Part shown: piece after piece, positions 42,349 to 53,605 of the stretch | How positions within the stretch are numbered: the stretch's first letter is position 1 | Layout: each line of letters starts with the position of its first letter | Origin: Bog-159 sp035308525 | GTDB taxonomy: Bacteria; Acidobacteriota; Terriglobia; Bryobacterales; Bryobacteraceae | DNA length: 64,000 nt | Direction of reading: 5' to 3' | Assembly (NCBI GenBank): GCA_035308525.1 | Contig: DATGGM010000030.1 | Span: 55,746-119,745, forward strand | The notes under the pieces: model-generated | Seen by the model: the letters and a program-made list of their open reading frames with translations, nothing else | Database searches by the model: none | Told to the model about the DNA's origin: nothing | Program-made: the position numbers and the translations under genes

Positions 42349-44282
42349 GACCGATAGGACAATGTACCCGACATATTGAATACCTGAGTGCCGGTGAGCG
42401 TACCCGGTGAAGGCTGAACCTCGATAGCGTAGCCGGTGGTGCCGTTTGTGAATCCCGCCATGAAGAAGTAATTGCCGTCGCCGAGCAATTGGGCGCTTCC
42501 CACCGCCGAGGAGTATACTCCCAGGTCGACGCTCAAGGCGGGGGTCGCCTGCATGGCGGATTCGTCAATCTGCAGCACCATGCCGCGGCTGTCACCGCCT
42601 AGATAGGCAAATCGGGTATTGCCGTTGTCGAAGAGCGTGAGGTTCCCGGAGGCACTCTCGATATCGACCTCGTGCTGGTGTGAAAACCATGGCCAGGGGT
42701 CGCTATTCACGTTGTTGAAGAGGAAGTCGCCATCGAGACCCATGCGCCACAGAATATTTCCGGTGCCGGCTCCGTCCTGGTAATCGACGCGCATCACCCA
42801 GTCCTGGTGGCGGGAGGACCAGATCAGATCTCCGGCGGCGAGTCCGTCCTGCGGCGCGGGCCAATAATACAGGCTATTGGCATGCAGCCAGTCTCTGGCC
42901 AGGGGCGCGATGCCGTTGCCTAACAGAAAAATCGGCGGGCAGCCGGGCTGATTCACCACGCAGGTTTCATTTAACACCGCCTGCCGGGTGATGCTCAATT
43001 GAGGCGGGCCACCGGCGTGCTCAAAGGCATCAAAGTACCAGACCGCCTGCCAATTCTGATCGAGCACGACGATCATGTCGCCCACAATGTCCACCGGAAG
43101 GCCGGTGGTGTCGCCCTGGGTTCCGGGCGGGAAGATCTTCTCGATATCCACGATCGCCGCGCTGTAGCCGTTGGGGAGAGTATGGATGAAATCGTGGCCG
43201 AATTCGCCCAAACAAGCCGAGCCTACAGGGGCGGGCGTGGGGATGGCAGTGCAAGGCTGTGCATCGGTGGCGCCCAGCGCCAGCAGCTCCTGCTGGATGG
43301 CGCCGGTGTTGGTTTCCCTCACGATATTGCCGGCCCAGTCGATCTGGCGCAAGAGTTGGTGTAGTTGGGAGGCCGGATTCCAGGCGGGCCCGCTTTCAAT
43401 GATCAGGAGGCCGTCGGGGAGCGGGCGGGTGACCAGGTCCTGACTCGACGGTGAATAGTAATACCAAAGAATGTTGCCAGACAAGTCGGTGGCTACTTCG
43501 GGGTAATGAATTGCCTGGCCGGACATGGTGAGATCCTCGAGGACTATCGAATCTTGCAAGTCAGCGGCTGCGCCGGCGGGCAGATTCAGCGTAAATTTCG
43601 GAATCGGAGTGCCTGGAAGGGAACCTGTGGTAAAACTTACCGGGCGTCCATTCACGATTTTGCCGGCCGTATCCGTCTGACTGAATATTTGATAGGTCGA
43701 TTTCGGGTACATGCCGGCAATTTCAAAGGTCGTGGTGGTGGCGGGGCGGCAGACAGCCCAGGGTGTGGCGGTCGCGGCGGTCGCGCCGGCCGGCTTGAAC
43801 TTCGCGCGGATATGGCTGCCCGCCGGACAGGGCGGCACGCTAAATAAAGCAACAAGCGGATTGGCCGTGGCAACGACCACCGGCGCTGTGCCGGCGACCA
43901 GGGGATTCACCTGGTAACTGACGTTAGCGGAGGCTGAATGGCCCGAGGCGAAGTCTTTGGCTATCACCTGGATCTGATAGACGCCCTCGATACCGGTGGG
44001 CGTCCACACAAATGGCAGGGCGGTCCAGGCGCCGGAGTTGTAGGTTCCCAGGTTGAAGTCTTTGACCAATGCGACGTGGCCGCCGGGCGGAGCGATGTTG
44101 AAGCGGAAGGCCAGCGGACCCTGATCCGTATCGGAGGCGGTGACTGTAAAGGTGATGGTGGCGCCAATCACCTGAGGCGCCGCCACCGAGGGCAGGATGG
44201 ATTGAATCTGAACCATGGCCAAAGCGGGGATTGACCACGCCACAACGACGCCCATGACGGGCAGCAAATGACACTGGGGCAA
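42309..44282 (-). CDS. Arylsulfotransferase (ASST)-family exported protein
   Basis: A TTG start at 44282 with AGGAG 7 nt upstream gives 657 aa (ATG 44255 is the alternative). There is an N-terminal signal-like segment (MGVVVAWSIPALA), a ~200-residue immunoglobulin-like region, and then a beta-propeller with arylsulfotransferase signatures: LSGNILWYYY, GHDFIHTLPNG, DWLHANSLYYW, DLIWSSRHQDWVMRVDY, GNILWRMG and WFSHQHEVDIE. ASST enzymes move sulfate from phenyl sulfates to other phenols in the periplasm; the histidines in HDFIH and SHQHE fit the active-site region. The fused Ig-like part is unlike the short E. coli type. The stop is followed at once by a ribosome binding site for the VWFA gene. 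Confidence 0.82.
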   Translation of the reverse strand: MPQCHLLPVMGVVVAWSIPALAMVQIQSILPSVAAPQVIGATITFTVTASDTDQGPLAFRFNIAPPGGHVALVKDFNLGTYNSGAWTALPFVWTPTGIEGVYQIQVIAKDFASGHSASANVSYQVNPLVAGTAPVVVATANPLVALFSVPPCPAGSHIRAKFKPAGATAATATPWAVCRPATTTTFEIAGMYPKSTYQIFSQTDTAGKIVNGRPVSFTTGSLPGTPIPKFTLNLPAGAAADLQDSIVLEDLTMSGQAIHYPEVATDLSGNILWYYYSPSSQDLVTRPLPDGLLIIESGPAWNPASQLHQLLRQIDWAGNIVRETNTGAIQQELLALGATDAQPCTAIPTPAPVGSACLGEFGHDFIHTLPNGYSAAIVDIEKIFPPGTQGDTTGLPVDIVGDMIVVLDQNWQAVWYFDAFEHAGGPPQLSITRQAVLNETCVVNQPGCPPIFLLGNGIAPLARDWLHANSLYYWPAPQDGLAAGDLIWSSRHQDWVMRVDYQDGAGTGNILWRMGLDGDFLFNNVNSDPWPWFSHQHEVDIESASGNLTLFDNGNTRFAYLGGDSRGMVLQIDESAMQATPALSVDLGVYSSAVGSAQLLGDGNYFFMAGFTNGTTGYAIEVQPSPGTLTGTQVFNMSGTLSYRSWRMTSLYTPPAT

Positions 44283-44395
44283 TTCTCGTCTCCTCTCGTG
44301 TACGTATCAGTTATTACAGCAGAGAATGCGGGCTGGCAGGCGGCATGCAGGAATGCTGAGCGTTATACAGGACCGATCCGCAAAAGGAGGAATGA

Positions 44396-44692
44396 ATGGC
44401 TTCCCCAGCTAAACTCAACGAAGCGCTGCAGAGCAACTTTGTCAAAACGGAATTGGATACGGGCCATCGAATGCTGGCGGCCGCGAAGCAATCGTTAAGT
44501 ATGGCGCGGGTCGCGCTGTCGGGCGCCGAGAGGCATTTGGCCACCGTGAAGTTGCCGGAGGCTGAAATGAGGGAGATACGCGAAGGCATGCGGGAACTGC
44601 GCCGGCGGATCGAAGCTTTCGAGAAGGGCGCGGATGCGACGGAACGGCCTACCGCGCCGCGCGCGAGGCGCAGAACGAATCAGCGCGGCTAG
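44396..44692 (+). CDS. Small helical coiled-coil protein
   Basis: A 98-aa protein with a clear ribosome binding site (AAAGGAGGAATGA upstream of ATG 44396). It is nearly all helix: residues ~5-75 are rich in Ala, Leu, Glu and Arg with heptad-like spacing (SMARVALSGAERHLATVKL, EMREIREGMRELRRRIEAF), and the last 20 residues are basic and disordered. No family name can be given. A strong hairpin directly after the stop ends the transcript. Confidence 0.6.
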   Translation: MASPAKLNEALQSNFVKTELDTGHRMLAAAKQSLSMARVALSGAERHLATVKLPEAEMREIREGMRELRRRIEAFEKGADATERPTAPRARRRTNQRG

Positions 44693-44697
44693 ATTGC

Positions 44698-44730
44698 GGC
44701 GGCACATCCGAAAGTGCTGGATGTGCCGCC
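44698..44730 (+). terminator. Probable transcription terminator hairpin
   Basis: A perfect 12-bp stem, GGCGGCACATCC with GGATGTGCCGCC, and a 9-nt loop, starting 6 nt after the stop of the coiled-coil gene. Only a weak T-run follows (TTCCGTCC), so it may be a Rho-dependent or stabilising end. Confidence 0.6.
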
Positions 44731-44767
44731 TTCCGTCCTACCTTATTCTCTACCGTTCAGTCACTGG

Positions 44768-45022
44768 TTAGCGCCAGCGGCGAACATAGTAGTGGCGATG
44801 CCATCCGTGATGCCAACCCCATCCGCCGTAGGCCCACGCATGCGGGTAGACGTACGGATACGACGGGCAGCCGTAATAGGGATCGCAATAGGTGTAGTAC
44901 GGGTAGGCCGGTGCGTAGTAAGGCCCGCCGATTCTTACTCCGAACCGTACAGCAGCGCTTGCGGGTATCGCCATCAAAGCCCCCGCCAGCACCAGTGTCG
45001 GAATTCCGAGTTTCCTCAACAT
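44768..45022 (-). CDS. Small secreted Tyr/Gly/His-rich protein
   Basis: An 84-aa protein with AAGGAGGTAG before its ATG (45022). The signal peptide (LVLAGALMAIPASAA) is followed by a ~60-residue mature part made mostly of Tyr, Pro, Gly, Trp and His (GGPYYAPAYPYYTYCDPYYG, then WAYGGWGWHHGWHRHYYVRR) with two cysteines. Similar short proteins are frequent in Acidobacteriota and Proteobacteria, without known function. Metal binding by His or adhesion by Tyr are guesses. Palindrome locus C lies in its upstream region. Confidence 0.65.
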   Translation of the reverse strand: MLRKLGIPTLVLAGALMAIPASAAVRFGVRIGGPYYAPAYPYYTYCDPYYGCPSYPYVYPHAWAYGGWGWHHGWHRHYYVRRWR

Positions 45023-45124
45023 GGCTTTCTACCTCCTTCCTCAATTTGTTGGACGCATGCCCATGGCGAGAGGATTTCCCTGTTTTTCTCAGGGACTGTT
45101 CGTTGTAATACCGTGGCGGCTTTT

Positions 45125-45313
45125 GGGGAACATGCGCAAAACGGGGCGACCCGCGCCGCTTGGATCTAAGGAGTTCCTGGCTTGTATGGCGGCGCGGCAA
45201 AACGCGCCCCTTTGCGCTTTTGAGCAACACGCGCAAGACGGGGCGACCCGCGCCGCTTGAATCTACGGAGTTCCGCTTGTATGGCGGCGCGGCAAAACGC
45301 GCCCCTTTGCGCT
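45125..45313 (+). repeat. Long-palindrome repeat array, locus C (two copies)
   Basis: Copies at 45125-45221 and 45222-45313 in direct order. They differ at several positions (GGGGAACATGCGC against GAGCAACACGCGC; the second lacks a few bases after GGAGTTCC). They lie between the divergently read small secreted protein gene and the squalene-cyclase-fold gene. The rest of the 45023-45494 spacer shows no gene. Confidence 0.9.
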
Positions 45314-45494
45314 GTGACGCGCATTCACAGGGTATCGCACGCGTTCCAGGCAGTCTGACGGGGCACGTGTGATAACTCCCATGCCTGCTTGCATGAGAAA
45401 TCACATTTCGTGTGGAAGGAAAAGTGTTATCGCGGCATTACCAAACATCCGGGCACTTTGAGGCTGACGCCCCCGGCACAAAAAGGAGTCGCTC

Positions 45495-46733
45495 ATGAAG
45501 TTGAGAAGGATACGTGTGCTCATGCTGATTACCGGTGTAGCGGCCATTGCAGCCGGCATCTATGCCGAAACCACTGTCGAAAAGAAGACGGCCGCGCGCG
45601 ATACTCCCGCCGCCGCGGTAGAGAGGGGATTGAAGTGGCTGGTCTCCGTGCAGGGGAAGGACGGCGGATGGGGGCAGGACGGCGGTGAGACGTCCTACGT
45701 CCGGCAGGGAGAGAGGCTGGAGTCGAGGGGCAACGACGTGGCCAACACCGCCGTGGCCGCCGAGGCACTGCTGCATGCGGGAAGTAATCCGACTAACGGG
45801 CCTTACCGCGAACCTTTGCAGCGGGCCGTCAGGTTCATCCTGGAGCACGTGCAGGACAGCCCGACGGAAGGCCTGGCGGTGACCGACCTGATGGGCACGC
45901 AGATCCAACGGAAGCTGGGACCTTACATCGATACGTTCCTGACTTCCAAGCTGCTGGCGGAACTCGACGGCAACATGGGAAACGCGCAAGCCAACGCACG
46001 GGTGCGGCAGAACCTGCAGAAGTGCGTGGCTAAGATCGAGAACAGCCAGCTCAGAGATGGGAGCTGGAATATCGCGGGTGGATGGGCGCCTATTCTGGGC
46101 ACGTCCATGGCTTCGCAGAGCCTGTATCTCGCGAACGCGAAGGGCGTGGCTGTGAAGCAGACGGCTATGGCTAAAATCGACGAATACACGAAGAACACAC
46201 CAGCGGCACAGGCATCAGCCGGCACGATGAGCGGCGTGGGTGCAGGGGCCGGCGGGGGATATGGCGCCGGCCGATATGCATCGACCGACGGAACCCACAT
46301 GGGAACGGTGATGGCTTCTCCGGCAGCGTCGGCCGTCGCCGTGGCGTCAGCCGGGGTTACGCTATACAAGAGCGCGCAGGAACTCGAACAGCTCAGCCGC
46401 ACGGAGGCCGATCGGAAGAAGAACGCGCAGCAGATCGGGGTCATAAAGAGTCAGCTTTCCAATGCGCGGTTCGTCGAGGGGTTCGGATCCATCGGCGGGG
46501 AAGAATTCTTCTCTTATCTCAACATCAGCGACAGCCTGCATCGCGCCGGGGGCCCGGAATGGAAGAAGTGGAACACGGAGATGACGGCCAAGCTGCTGTC
46601 GCTGCAAAACGAGGATGGCACGTGGGCCGGGCACCACTGCATCACCGGCCGGGTGGCCGTCACCAGCGCCGCTATCCTGATGCTGGTGGCGGATCGCGAA
46701 CCGGTGCTGATCACGCGCGCCAAAACGAACTGA
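45495..46733 (+). CDS. Secreted squalene-cyclase/prenyltransferase-fold protein
   Basis: The 412-aa product starts at ATG 45495 after AAGGAG. A signal peptide (LMLITGVAAIAAGIYA) is followed by alpha-toroid repeats with QW-like motifs: VQGKDGGWGQDGGE, LRDGSWNIAGGW and LQNEDGTWAGHHCITGR. A glycine/alanine-rich loop (~235-260) interrupts the domain. The DxDD acid motif of hopene or squalene cyclases is not present, so this is probably not a terpene cyclase. The family is common in planctomycetes and Acidobacteriota and its function is unknown. It overlaps the next, related gene by one base (TGATG). Confidence 0.75.
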   Translation: MKLRRIRVLMLITGVAAIAAGIYAETTVEKKTAARDTPAAAVERGLKWLVSVQGKDGGWGQDGGETSYVRQGERLESRGNDVANTAVAAEALLHAGSNPTNGPYREPLQRAVRFILEHVQDSPTEGLAVTDLMGTQIQRKLGPYIDTFLTSKLLAELDGNMGNAQANARVRQNLQKCVAKIENSQLRDGSWNIAGGWAPILGTSMASQSLYLANAKGVAVKQTAMAKIDEYTKNTPAAQASAGTMSGVGAGAGGGYGAGRYASTDGTHMGTVMASPAASAVAVASAGVTLYKSAQELEQLSRTEADRKKNAQQIGVIKSQLSNARFVEGFGSIGGEEFFSYLNISDSLHRAGGPEWKKWNTEMTAKLLSLQNEDGTWAGHHCITGRVAVTSAAILMLVADREPVLITRAKTN

Positions 46734-47789
46734 TGCGGCAATATTGGATCGCCGGGCTGCTGCTGGCCGTGCTGGCGGGCTGCGGTCCGGCGAAAACGCC
46801 TCTGGCAAAGGGCGCCCAGTACCTGTGGAGCCAGCAGGCCGCCGATGGCGGATGGCACAGCCATACTTACGGCCTGCTGCGCTCCGGGCAATCTCTGACA
46901 CCTTTCGTGCTGGAAGCGCTGCTGCGGGTGCCCGACGAAACGTATCCGCGTTCGGGCGCGCAGGTCGACCGGGCCGTCGCGTTCATCCGGGATCACACAC
47001 GATCCGGCGCGCTGGGCCTGGCGGATGCGGGAATCCCGGATTATCCGAATTACTCGACGGCGCTGGCGGTAAGCGCGCTGGCGAGGGCGCGGCGGCCGGG
47101 TTGGGAAGCGCAGATACAACCGATGATTGCGTATTTGCGGACGCAGCAGTTCACCGAGCAGAACGGATGGCATCCGGCGGATGCGGCTTACGGCGCGTGG
47201 GGCATGGGAGGCGGGCGGCGCACACCGCCGGATACCGGGCACGTGGATCTGTCGATGACGCGCTACGTGCTGGATGCTTTGCGCGCCGGCGGAGTAGCTC
47301 CTTCGGATGCGGCTTTGCAGTGCGCGCGGGTGTTCGTGGAGCGCTGCCAGAATTTCGATCCTGGCCATCCGGGCGATGCGGATGGCGGCTTTTTCTTTTC
47401 CACCACGGAGTTCGATACCAACAAAGCGGGGCACGACGGCAAGCATTTCCGCAGCTACGGCACGACCACAGCCGATGGGATGCTGGCGCTGCTCGACACC
47501 GGCCACGAAGCAGGCGATGCGCGAGTGGCGGCCGCGCAGCGCTGGCTGGCCAGCCGTCACGATGGCATGGATGTGCCGGGCTTCAAGGGCGAGGCTTATC
47601 AGCGCTGGCCCCACGGGCTGGCCTTTTATTACTCGGCCGCGAGCACGCAGGCATTTCGCGCGTTGCGGGCGGATTCCGGCAGCCGCGTGACCGGCGGGCT
47701 GGAGCGCACGCAACGCGGCGACGGGTCATGGGCGAATCCGGAGAACCTGGTGAAGGAAGACGATCCGCTGATCGCCACGGGGTTCGCGA

Positions 47790-47815
<26 letters not shown>
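46733..47815 (+). CDS. Lipoprotein with squalene-cyclase-like alpha-toroid fold
   Basis: ATG 46733 gives 360 aa with a lipoprotein signal (LLLAVLAGCG; Cys is the lipid site), so it is membrane-anchored in the envelope. Repeats resemble QW motifs: SQQAADGGWHSHTYG, EQNGWHPADAAYGAWGMGGG and RTQRGDGSWANPENL. There is no DxDD motif. It is a distant paralogue of the preceding secreted protein and is coupled to it by TGATG overlap, so the two may form a secreted/anchored pair. The last 26 bp overlap the histidine kinase gene on the other strand. Confidence 0.75.
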
Positions 47816-49667
<1,852 letters not shown>

Positions 49668-49773
49668 GGAACATTCGTTCGTGGGGCGGTCTGGGGCACC
49701 CTAACCACTCTGTTATCTGGCGACTTCCCAAAGCAAGCTGACCTTGGTCATCGATAACAATGGTTATCGTTTT

Positions 49774-50064
49774 GAAAAACACGCGCAAAACGGGGCGACC
49801 CGCGCCGCTTGGATCTAAGGAGTTCCTGGCTTGCATGGCGGCGCGGCAAAACGCGCCCCTTTGCGCTTTTGAAAAACACGCGCAAAACGGGGCGACCCGC
49901 GCCGCTTGGACCTAAGGAGTTCCTGGCTTGTATGGCGGCGCGGCAAAACGCGCCCCTTTGCGCTTTTGGGGAACACGCGCAATACGGGGCGACCCGCGCC
50001 GCTTGAATCTAAGGAGTTCCTGGCTTGTATGCCGGCGCGGCAAAGCGCGCCCCTTTGCGCTTTT
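49774..50064 (+). repeat. Long-palindrome repeat array, locus D (three copies)
   Basis: Three head-to-tail units, 49774-49870, 49871-49967 and 49968-50064, each 97 bp and nearly identical. Arms in the first unit: GCGCAAA (49783-49789) with TTTGCGC (49860-49866), GGGGCG (49792-49797) with CGCCCC (49854-49859), and CGCGCCGC (49801-49808) with GCGGCGCG (49838-49845). The ~29-nt centre holds AAGGAGTTCCT and, 12 nt on, ATG. The array occupies the divergent spacer between the histidine kinase and the orphan permease; the rest of the spacer (49668-50150) holds no gene. Confidence 0.93.
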
Positions 50065-50150
50065 GATTAGCCTAAGGGTGGCAGGGGCGCGCCAAACCGA
50101 ATGCCTTCCGGTTCGTCATTCATACTCCTGGCTACAAGGGAGGGCGCTTC

Positions 50151-52667
50151 ATGCCGTTCATGCAGGACCTTCGACTGGGAGGCCGCCGGTTGCGGAAGTC
50201 CCCTGGTTTTGCCGTAGTCTGCGTGCTCACGCTGGCTCTGGGCATCGGAGCCAACACCGCCATCTTCACCTTGGTGGACGCGGTCATGCTCAAATCGCTG
50301 CCGGTAAAGAATCCGGGCGAGCTGTATCGGCTAGGCAGCGGCGAGAACTGCTGCGTGCTGGGCGGACTGCAAGACAATTGGGACATCTACTCCTACCCGC
50401 TTTACCAGCAGTTCCGCGAGCATCTGCCGGAGTTCAGCGAAATGGCCGCGTTCCAGGGCGGGTCGACGGATCTGAGCGTCCGCCGCGCCGGGTCGAATGC
50501 ACCGGCGGAGCCTTTTCAAGGCGAGTTGGTCTCCGGAAATTACTTCTCGACCTTGGGTGTGGGAGCATTCGCCGGCCGCACGATCACGCCTGCCGACGAC
50601 CGGCCCGACGCCGCACCGGTGGCGGTGATCAGCTATCGAACATGGCAGCAGCATTTCGGCCTGGACGCATCGGCGGTAGGGGCGGCTATCACGATCAATC
50701 AGATCCCGTATACGATTGCGGGCATCGCCGCGCCCGGCTTTTTCGGAGACCGGCTGAGTTCCAATCCGCCGGATTTCTGGATGCCTTTGGCCACCGAGCC
50801 GCTCCTCAAAGGCCAGAATGCAATCCTGAACCGGCCCGATTTTCACTGGCTGTTCATCATCGGACGCGTGAAGCCGGGCGCGGCGGTGGCCGGCGTTCAG
50901 CCGAAGGCCACAGCGCAATTGCAGCAATGGATCGGCGCGCAGGGCGTCTCGGCCCGGGAGCGGCCCCTGATCAGCAAGCAGAAGATCCTGATCTCGCCCG
51001 CGGGCAGCGGAGTGGCCACCATGCAAATCGAGACTGCGGCGGGACTGCGACTGCTCATGACCATTTCGGGACTGGTGCTGCTGATAGCCTGTGCCAACAT
51101 CGCCAACCTGCTGCTGGCGCGGGGGGCGGCAACACGCGCGGAAACCGCCATCCGGGTAGCGCTGGGCGCTCCGCGCCGCCGGCTGCTGTTCCAGATTCTG
51201 ACGGAGTGCGTACTGCTGGCGGTTCTAGGCGGGCTCAGCGGATTGCTGCTGGCGTTCGCCGGGACACGCGGTATCCTGCTGATCTTCTTCCGGGGGTCCC
51301 ACCACGTGCCTATCGACGCGGCGCCGTCGCTGCCGGTGCTGGGGTTTGCCTGCCTGCTGTCGCTGGTTACAGGCGTGGTATTCGGGCTGGCGCCGGCCTG
51401 GATTATGGCGCGTTCGGACCCGGCGGAGGCGTTGCGCGGCGCGGGCCGCTCGACCAAGGACCGCTCATCACTGCCGCAGCGCTCGCTGGTGGTGCTACAG
51501 GTGGCCCTGTCGACAGTTTTGTTGATCGGGGCCGGCCTGCTGACGCAGACGCTCAGAAATCTCGAGGATCAGCGTTTCGGATTCGAACCGAAAGGCCGCC
51601 TGGTGGTGAGGGTGAATCCGGCGCTGGCCGGCTACGAGCCCCAGAAGCTGGGCCCCCTTTACGCGCAGCTCGATCAGCGACTGAACCGAATCCCAGGCGT
51701 ACTCAGCGCCAGCTATTCGCTCTACAGTCCCATGCGCGGGGAAAACTGGGGATTCGGTATTCGTATTGAAGGCCACCCACCCGATGAGCAGACGGGCGCC
51801 TCGTTCGACCGCATCGGGCCGCGGTATTTCGAGACCATGGGCACGCGCATGGTGCGCGGCCGCACGATCGGAGCGGAGGATACGCCTGCCTCACAGCATG
51901 TCGCCGTGATCAATGAGGCCTTCGCGCGCAAGCACTTTCCGAAGCAAGATCCCATCGGCAAGCATTTCGGCATGGGCAGCAACAGCGCCGGCAACGATTT
52001 CGAGATTGTCGGAGTGGTGGAAGACACGAAATATCAGGATGCCCGGGAGCCTGCTTACGCGACGTTCTTCCTGCCCTTCCTGCAGTTCGCCAAGGATCCG
52101 AAGCTGGCGTTCATGGCGGGCTCGCACTACATCGGCGACATCGAATTGCGCGTCGCCGGCACGCCGGAGCGCCTGAACAGCGCGGTGCGCCGCACGCTGG
52201 CGGATATCGATCCCAACCTGACCGTGCTCGACATGGTGACCATGGACGAACAACTCCAGCGCAATTTCAATCAGGACCGGCTGATCGCGCGCCTGACGGA
52301 GTTGTTCGGCGCGCTGGCGTTAATCCTGGCCTGTGTGGGGCTGTACGGCATTACCGCGTACGCCGTGGCCCGGCGCACCGGTGAAATAGGCATCCGGGTG
52401 GCGCTGGGCGCGGATCGCAAGAGAATCATCGGTCTGGTGTTGCGCGGCGCGATGCTCAACCTGGCGGTGGGCCTGGCGATCGGGATACCGGGCGCGCTGG
52501 CCGGCGGACGGCTGCTGGCCAACCAACTCTACGGTGTGAAGAGCCGGGACCCTGTGATCCTGGCGCTGGCAGCCGGGCTGCTGGCGGCCTGCGCGCTGGC
52601 TGCCGGATTAATTCCGGCACGGCGCGCGGCGTCCATCGATCCTATTCAGGCGCTGCGCGTCGAGTAG
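50151..52667 (+). CDS. Orphan MacB/FtsX-type permease (ADOP family), copy 2
   Basis: An 838-aa double FtsX permease from ATG 50151 after AAGGGAGG. The layout is as in copy 1: AVVCVLTLALGIGANTAIFT helix, MacB_PCD domain, FtsX helices (LRLLMTISGLVLLIACANIA), a second unit and a C-terminal ARRAASIDPIQALRVE tail. The coupling segments are RGAATRAETAIRVALGAPR and ARRTGEIGIRVALGADRK. There is no ATPase beside it. It differs in its periplasmic domains from copies 1 and 3, so these are separate paralogues rather than recent duplicates. Confidence 0.92.
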   Translation: MPFMQDLRLGGRRLRKSPGFAVVCVLTLALGIGANTAIFTLVDAVMLKSLPVKNPGELYRLGSGENCCVLGGLQDNWDIYSYPLYQQFREHLPEFSEMAAFQGGSTDLSVRRAGSNAPAEPFQGELVSGNYFSTLGVGAFAGRTITPADDRPDAAPVAVISYRTWQQHFGLDASAVGAAITINQIPYTIAGIAAPGFFGDRLSSNPPDFWMPLATEPLLKGQNAILNRPDFHWLFIIGRVKPGAAVAGVQPKATAQLQQWIGAQGVSARERPLISKQKILISPAGSGVATMQIETAAGLRLLMTISGLVLLIACANIANLLLARGAATRAETAIRVALGAPRRRLLFQILTECVLLAVLGGLSGLLLAFAGTRGILLIFFRGSHHVPIDAAPSLPVLGFACLLSLVTGVVFGLAPAWIMARSDPAEALRGAGRSTKDRSSLPQRSLVVLQVALSTVLLIGAGLLTQTLRNLEDQRFGFEPKGRLVVRVNPALAGYEPQKLGPLYAQLDQRLNRIPGVLSASYSLYSPMRGENWGFGIRIEGHPPDEQTGASFDRIGPRYFETMGTRMVRGRTIGAEDTPASQHVAVINEAFARKHFPKQDPIGKHFGMGSNSAGNDFEIVGVVEDTKYQDAREPAYATFFLPFLQFAKDPKLAFMAGSHYIGDIELRVAGTPERLNSAVRRTLADIDPNLTVLDMVTMDEQLQRNFNQDRLIARLTELFGALALILACVGLYGITAYAVARRTGEIGIRVALGADRKRIIGLVLRGAMLNLAVGLAIGIPGALAGGRLLANQLYGVKSRDPVILALAAGLLAACALAAGLIPARRAASIDPIQALRVE

Positions 52668-52723
52668 CCCGGCGCCGGCCATGCGGTCGCCTGGCCGCAC
52701 CCCCACTCTGCCAGAATATAAAG

Positions 52724-53605
52724 GTGCACCCCGCCAAGTTTCGCATCGGCCTGGTCCAGATGGCCTGCTCCGTGGACCCCAACGAGAACTTCGCCAAAGC
52801 CGAGTGGCGCATCCGCGAGGCCGCCGGACGGGGCGCCCAGATCGTCTGCCTGCAGGAGCTGTTCCGTTCGCAGTACTTCTGCCGCGAAGAGAATGCAGAG
52901 CTGTTCGACCTGGCCGAGTCCATACCGGGGCCGTCCACCGATGCGCTGGGCCGGCTGGCGCGGGAGCTGGAGGTGGTGATGGTCGCCTCGCTGTTTGAGC
53001 GGCGCGCCCCCGGCGTCTATCACAACACGGCCGCAATCATCGACGCGGACGGCGCGCTCGCGGGCATCTATCGCAAGATGCACATCCCCGACGATCCGCT
53101 GTATTTCGAAAAATTCTACTTCACACCGGGCGACCTGGGCTTTCGCAGCTTCGACACGCGCTACGGCCGGATCGCCGCGCTGGTCTGCTGGGACCAATGG
53201 TATCCGGAAGCCGCCCGCCTGGCAGCGCTGAGCGGACCGCTGGTGCTGTTCTATCCGACGGCCATCGGCTGGCATCCCGCGGAGAAAGCGGCATACGGCA
53301 GGGCGCAGCACGATGCCTGGCGCACCATGCAGCGCGCGCACGCCATCGCCAACGGCATCTACGTGGCGGCGGTGAACCGGGTGGGATTCGAGGGCCCGCC
53401 GGAGCAAGGGCTGGAATTCTGGGGCGCTTCGTTTGTGGCCGATCCCTTCGGCCAGGTGATCGCGGAAGCCCCGCACACGGGCGAGGAGACCCTGATCGTG
53501 GAATGCGATCCGCGGCGCATCGAGGAGGTGCGGCGCAACTGGCCCTTCCTGCGCGACCGGCGCATCGACGCGTACGGCCCCATCGTGCAGCGCGTGATCG
53601 ACTGA
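52724..53605 (+). CDS. aguB: N-carbamoylputrescine amidase
   Basis: A 293-aa nitrilase-superfamily enzyme from GTG 52724. The Glu-Lys-Cys triad is visible: Glu in CLQELFRSQYF, Lys in YRKMHIPDDP, and Cys155 in LVCWDQWYPEAARL. The motifs DDPLYFEKFYFTPGD and YPTAIGWHP are typical of the plant-type AguB rather than other nitrilases. It hydrolyses N-carbamoylputrescine to putrescine, CO2 and ammonia. The stop overlaps the aguA start (TGATG), so product and substrate enzymes are made together. Confidence 0.93.
   Translation: MHPAKFRIGLVQMACSVDPNENFAKAEWRIREAAGRGAQIVCLQELFRSQYFCREENAELFDLAESIPGPSTDALGRLARELEVVMVASLFERRAPGVYHNTAAIIDADGALAGIYRKMHIPDDPLYFEKFYFTPGDLGFRSFDTRYGRIAALVCWDQWYPEAARLAALSGPLVLFYPTAIGWHPAEKAAYGRAQHDAWRTMQRAHAIANGIYVAAVNRVGFEGPPEQGLEFWGASFVADPFGQVIAEAPHTGEETLIVECDPRRIEEVRRNWPFLRDRRIDAYGPIVQRVID

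Noticed and set aside
49809..50006. Small protein encoded across the palindrome array
   Set aside because: The frame is open only because of the repeats' composition; similar peptides arise on both strands and in several frames at every array, so it is not listed as a gene.
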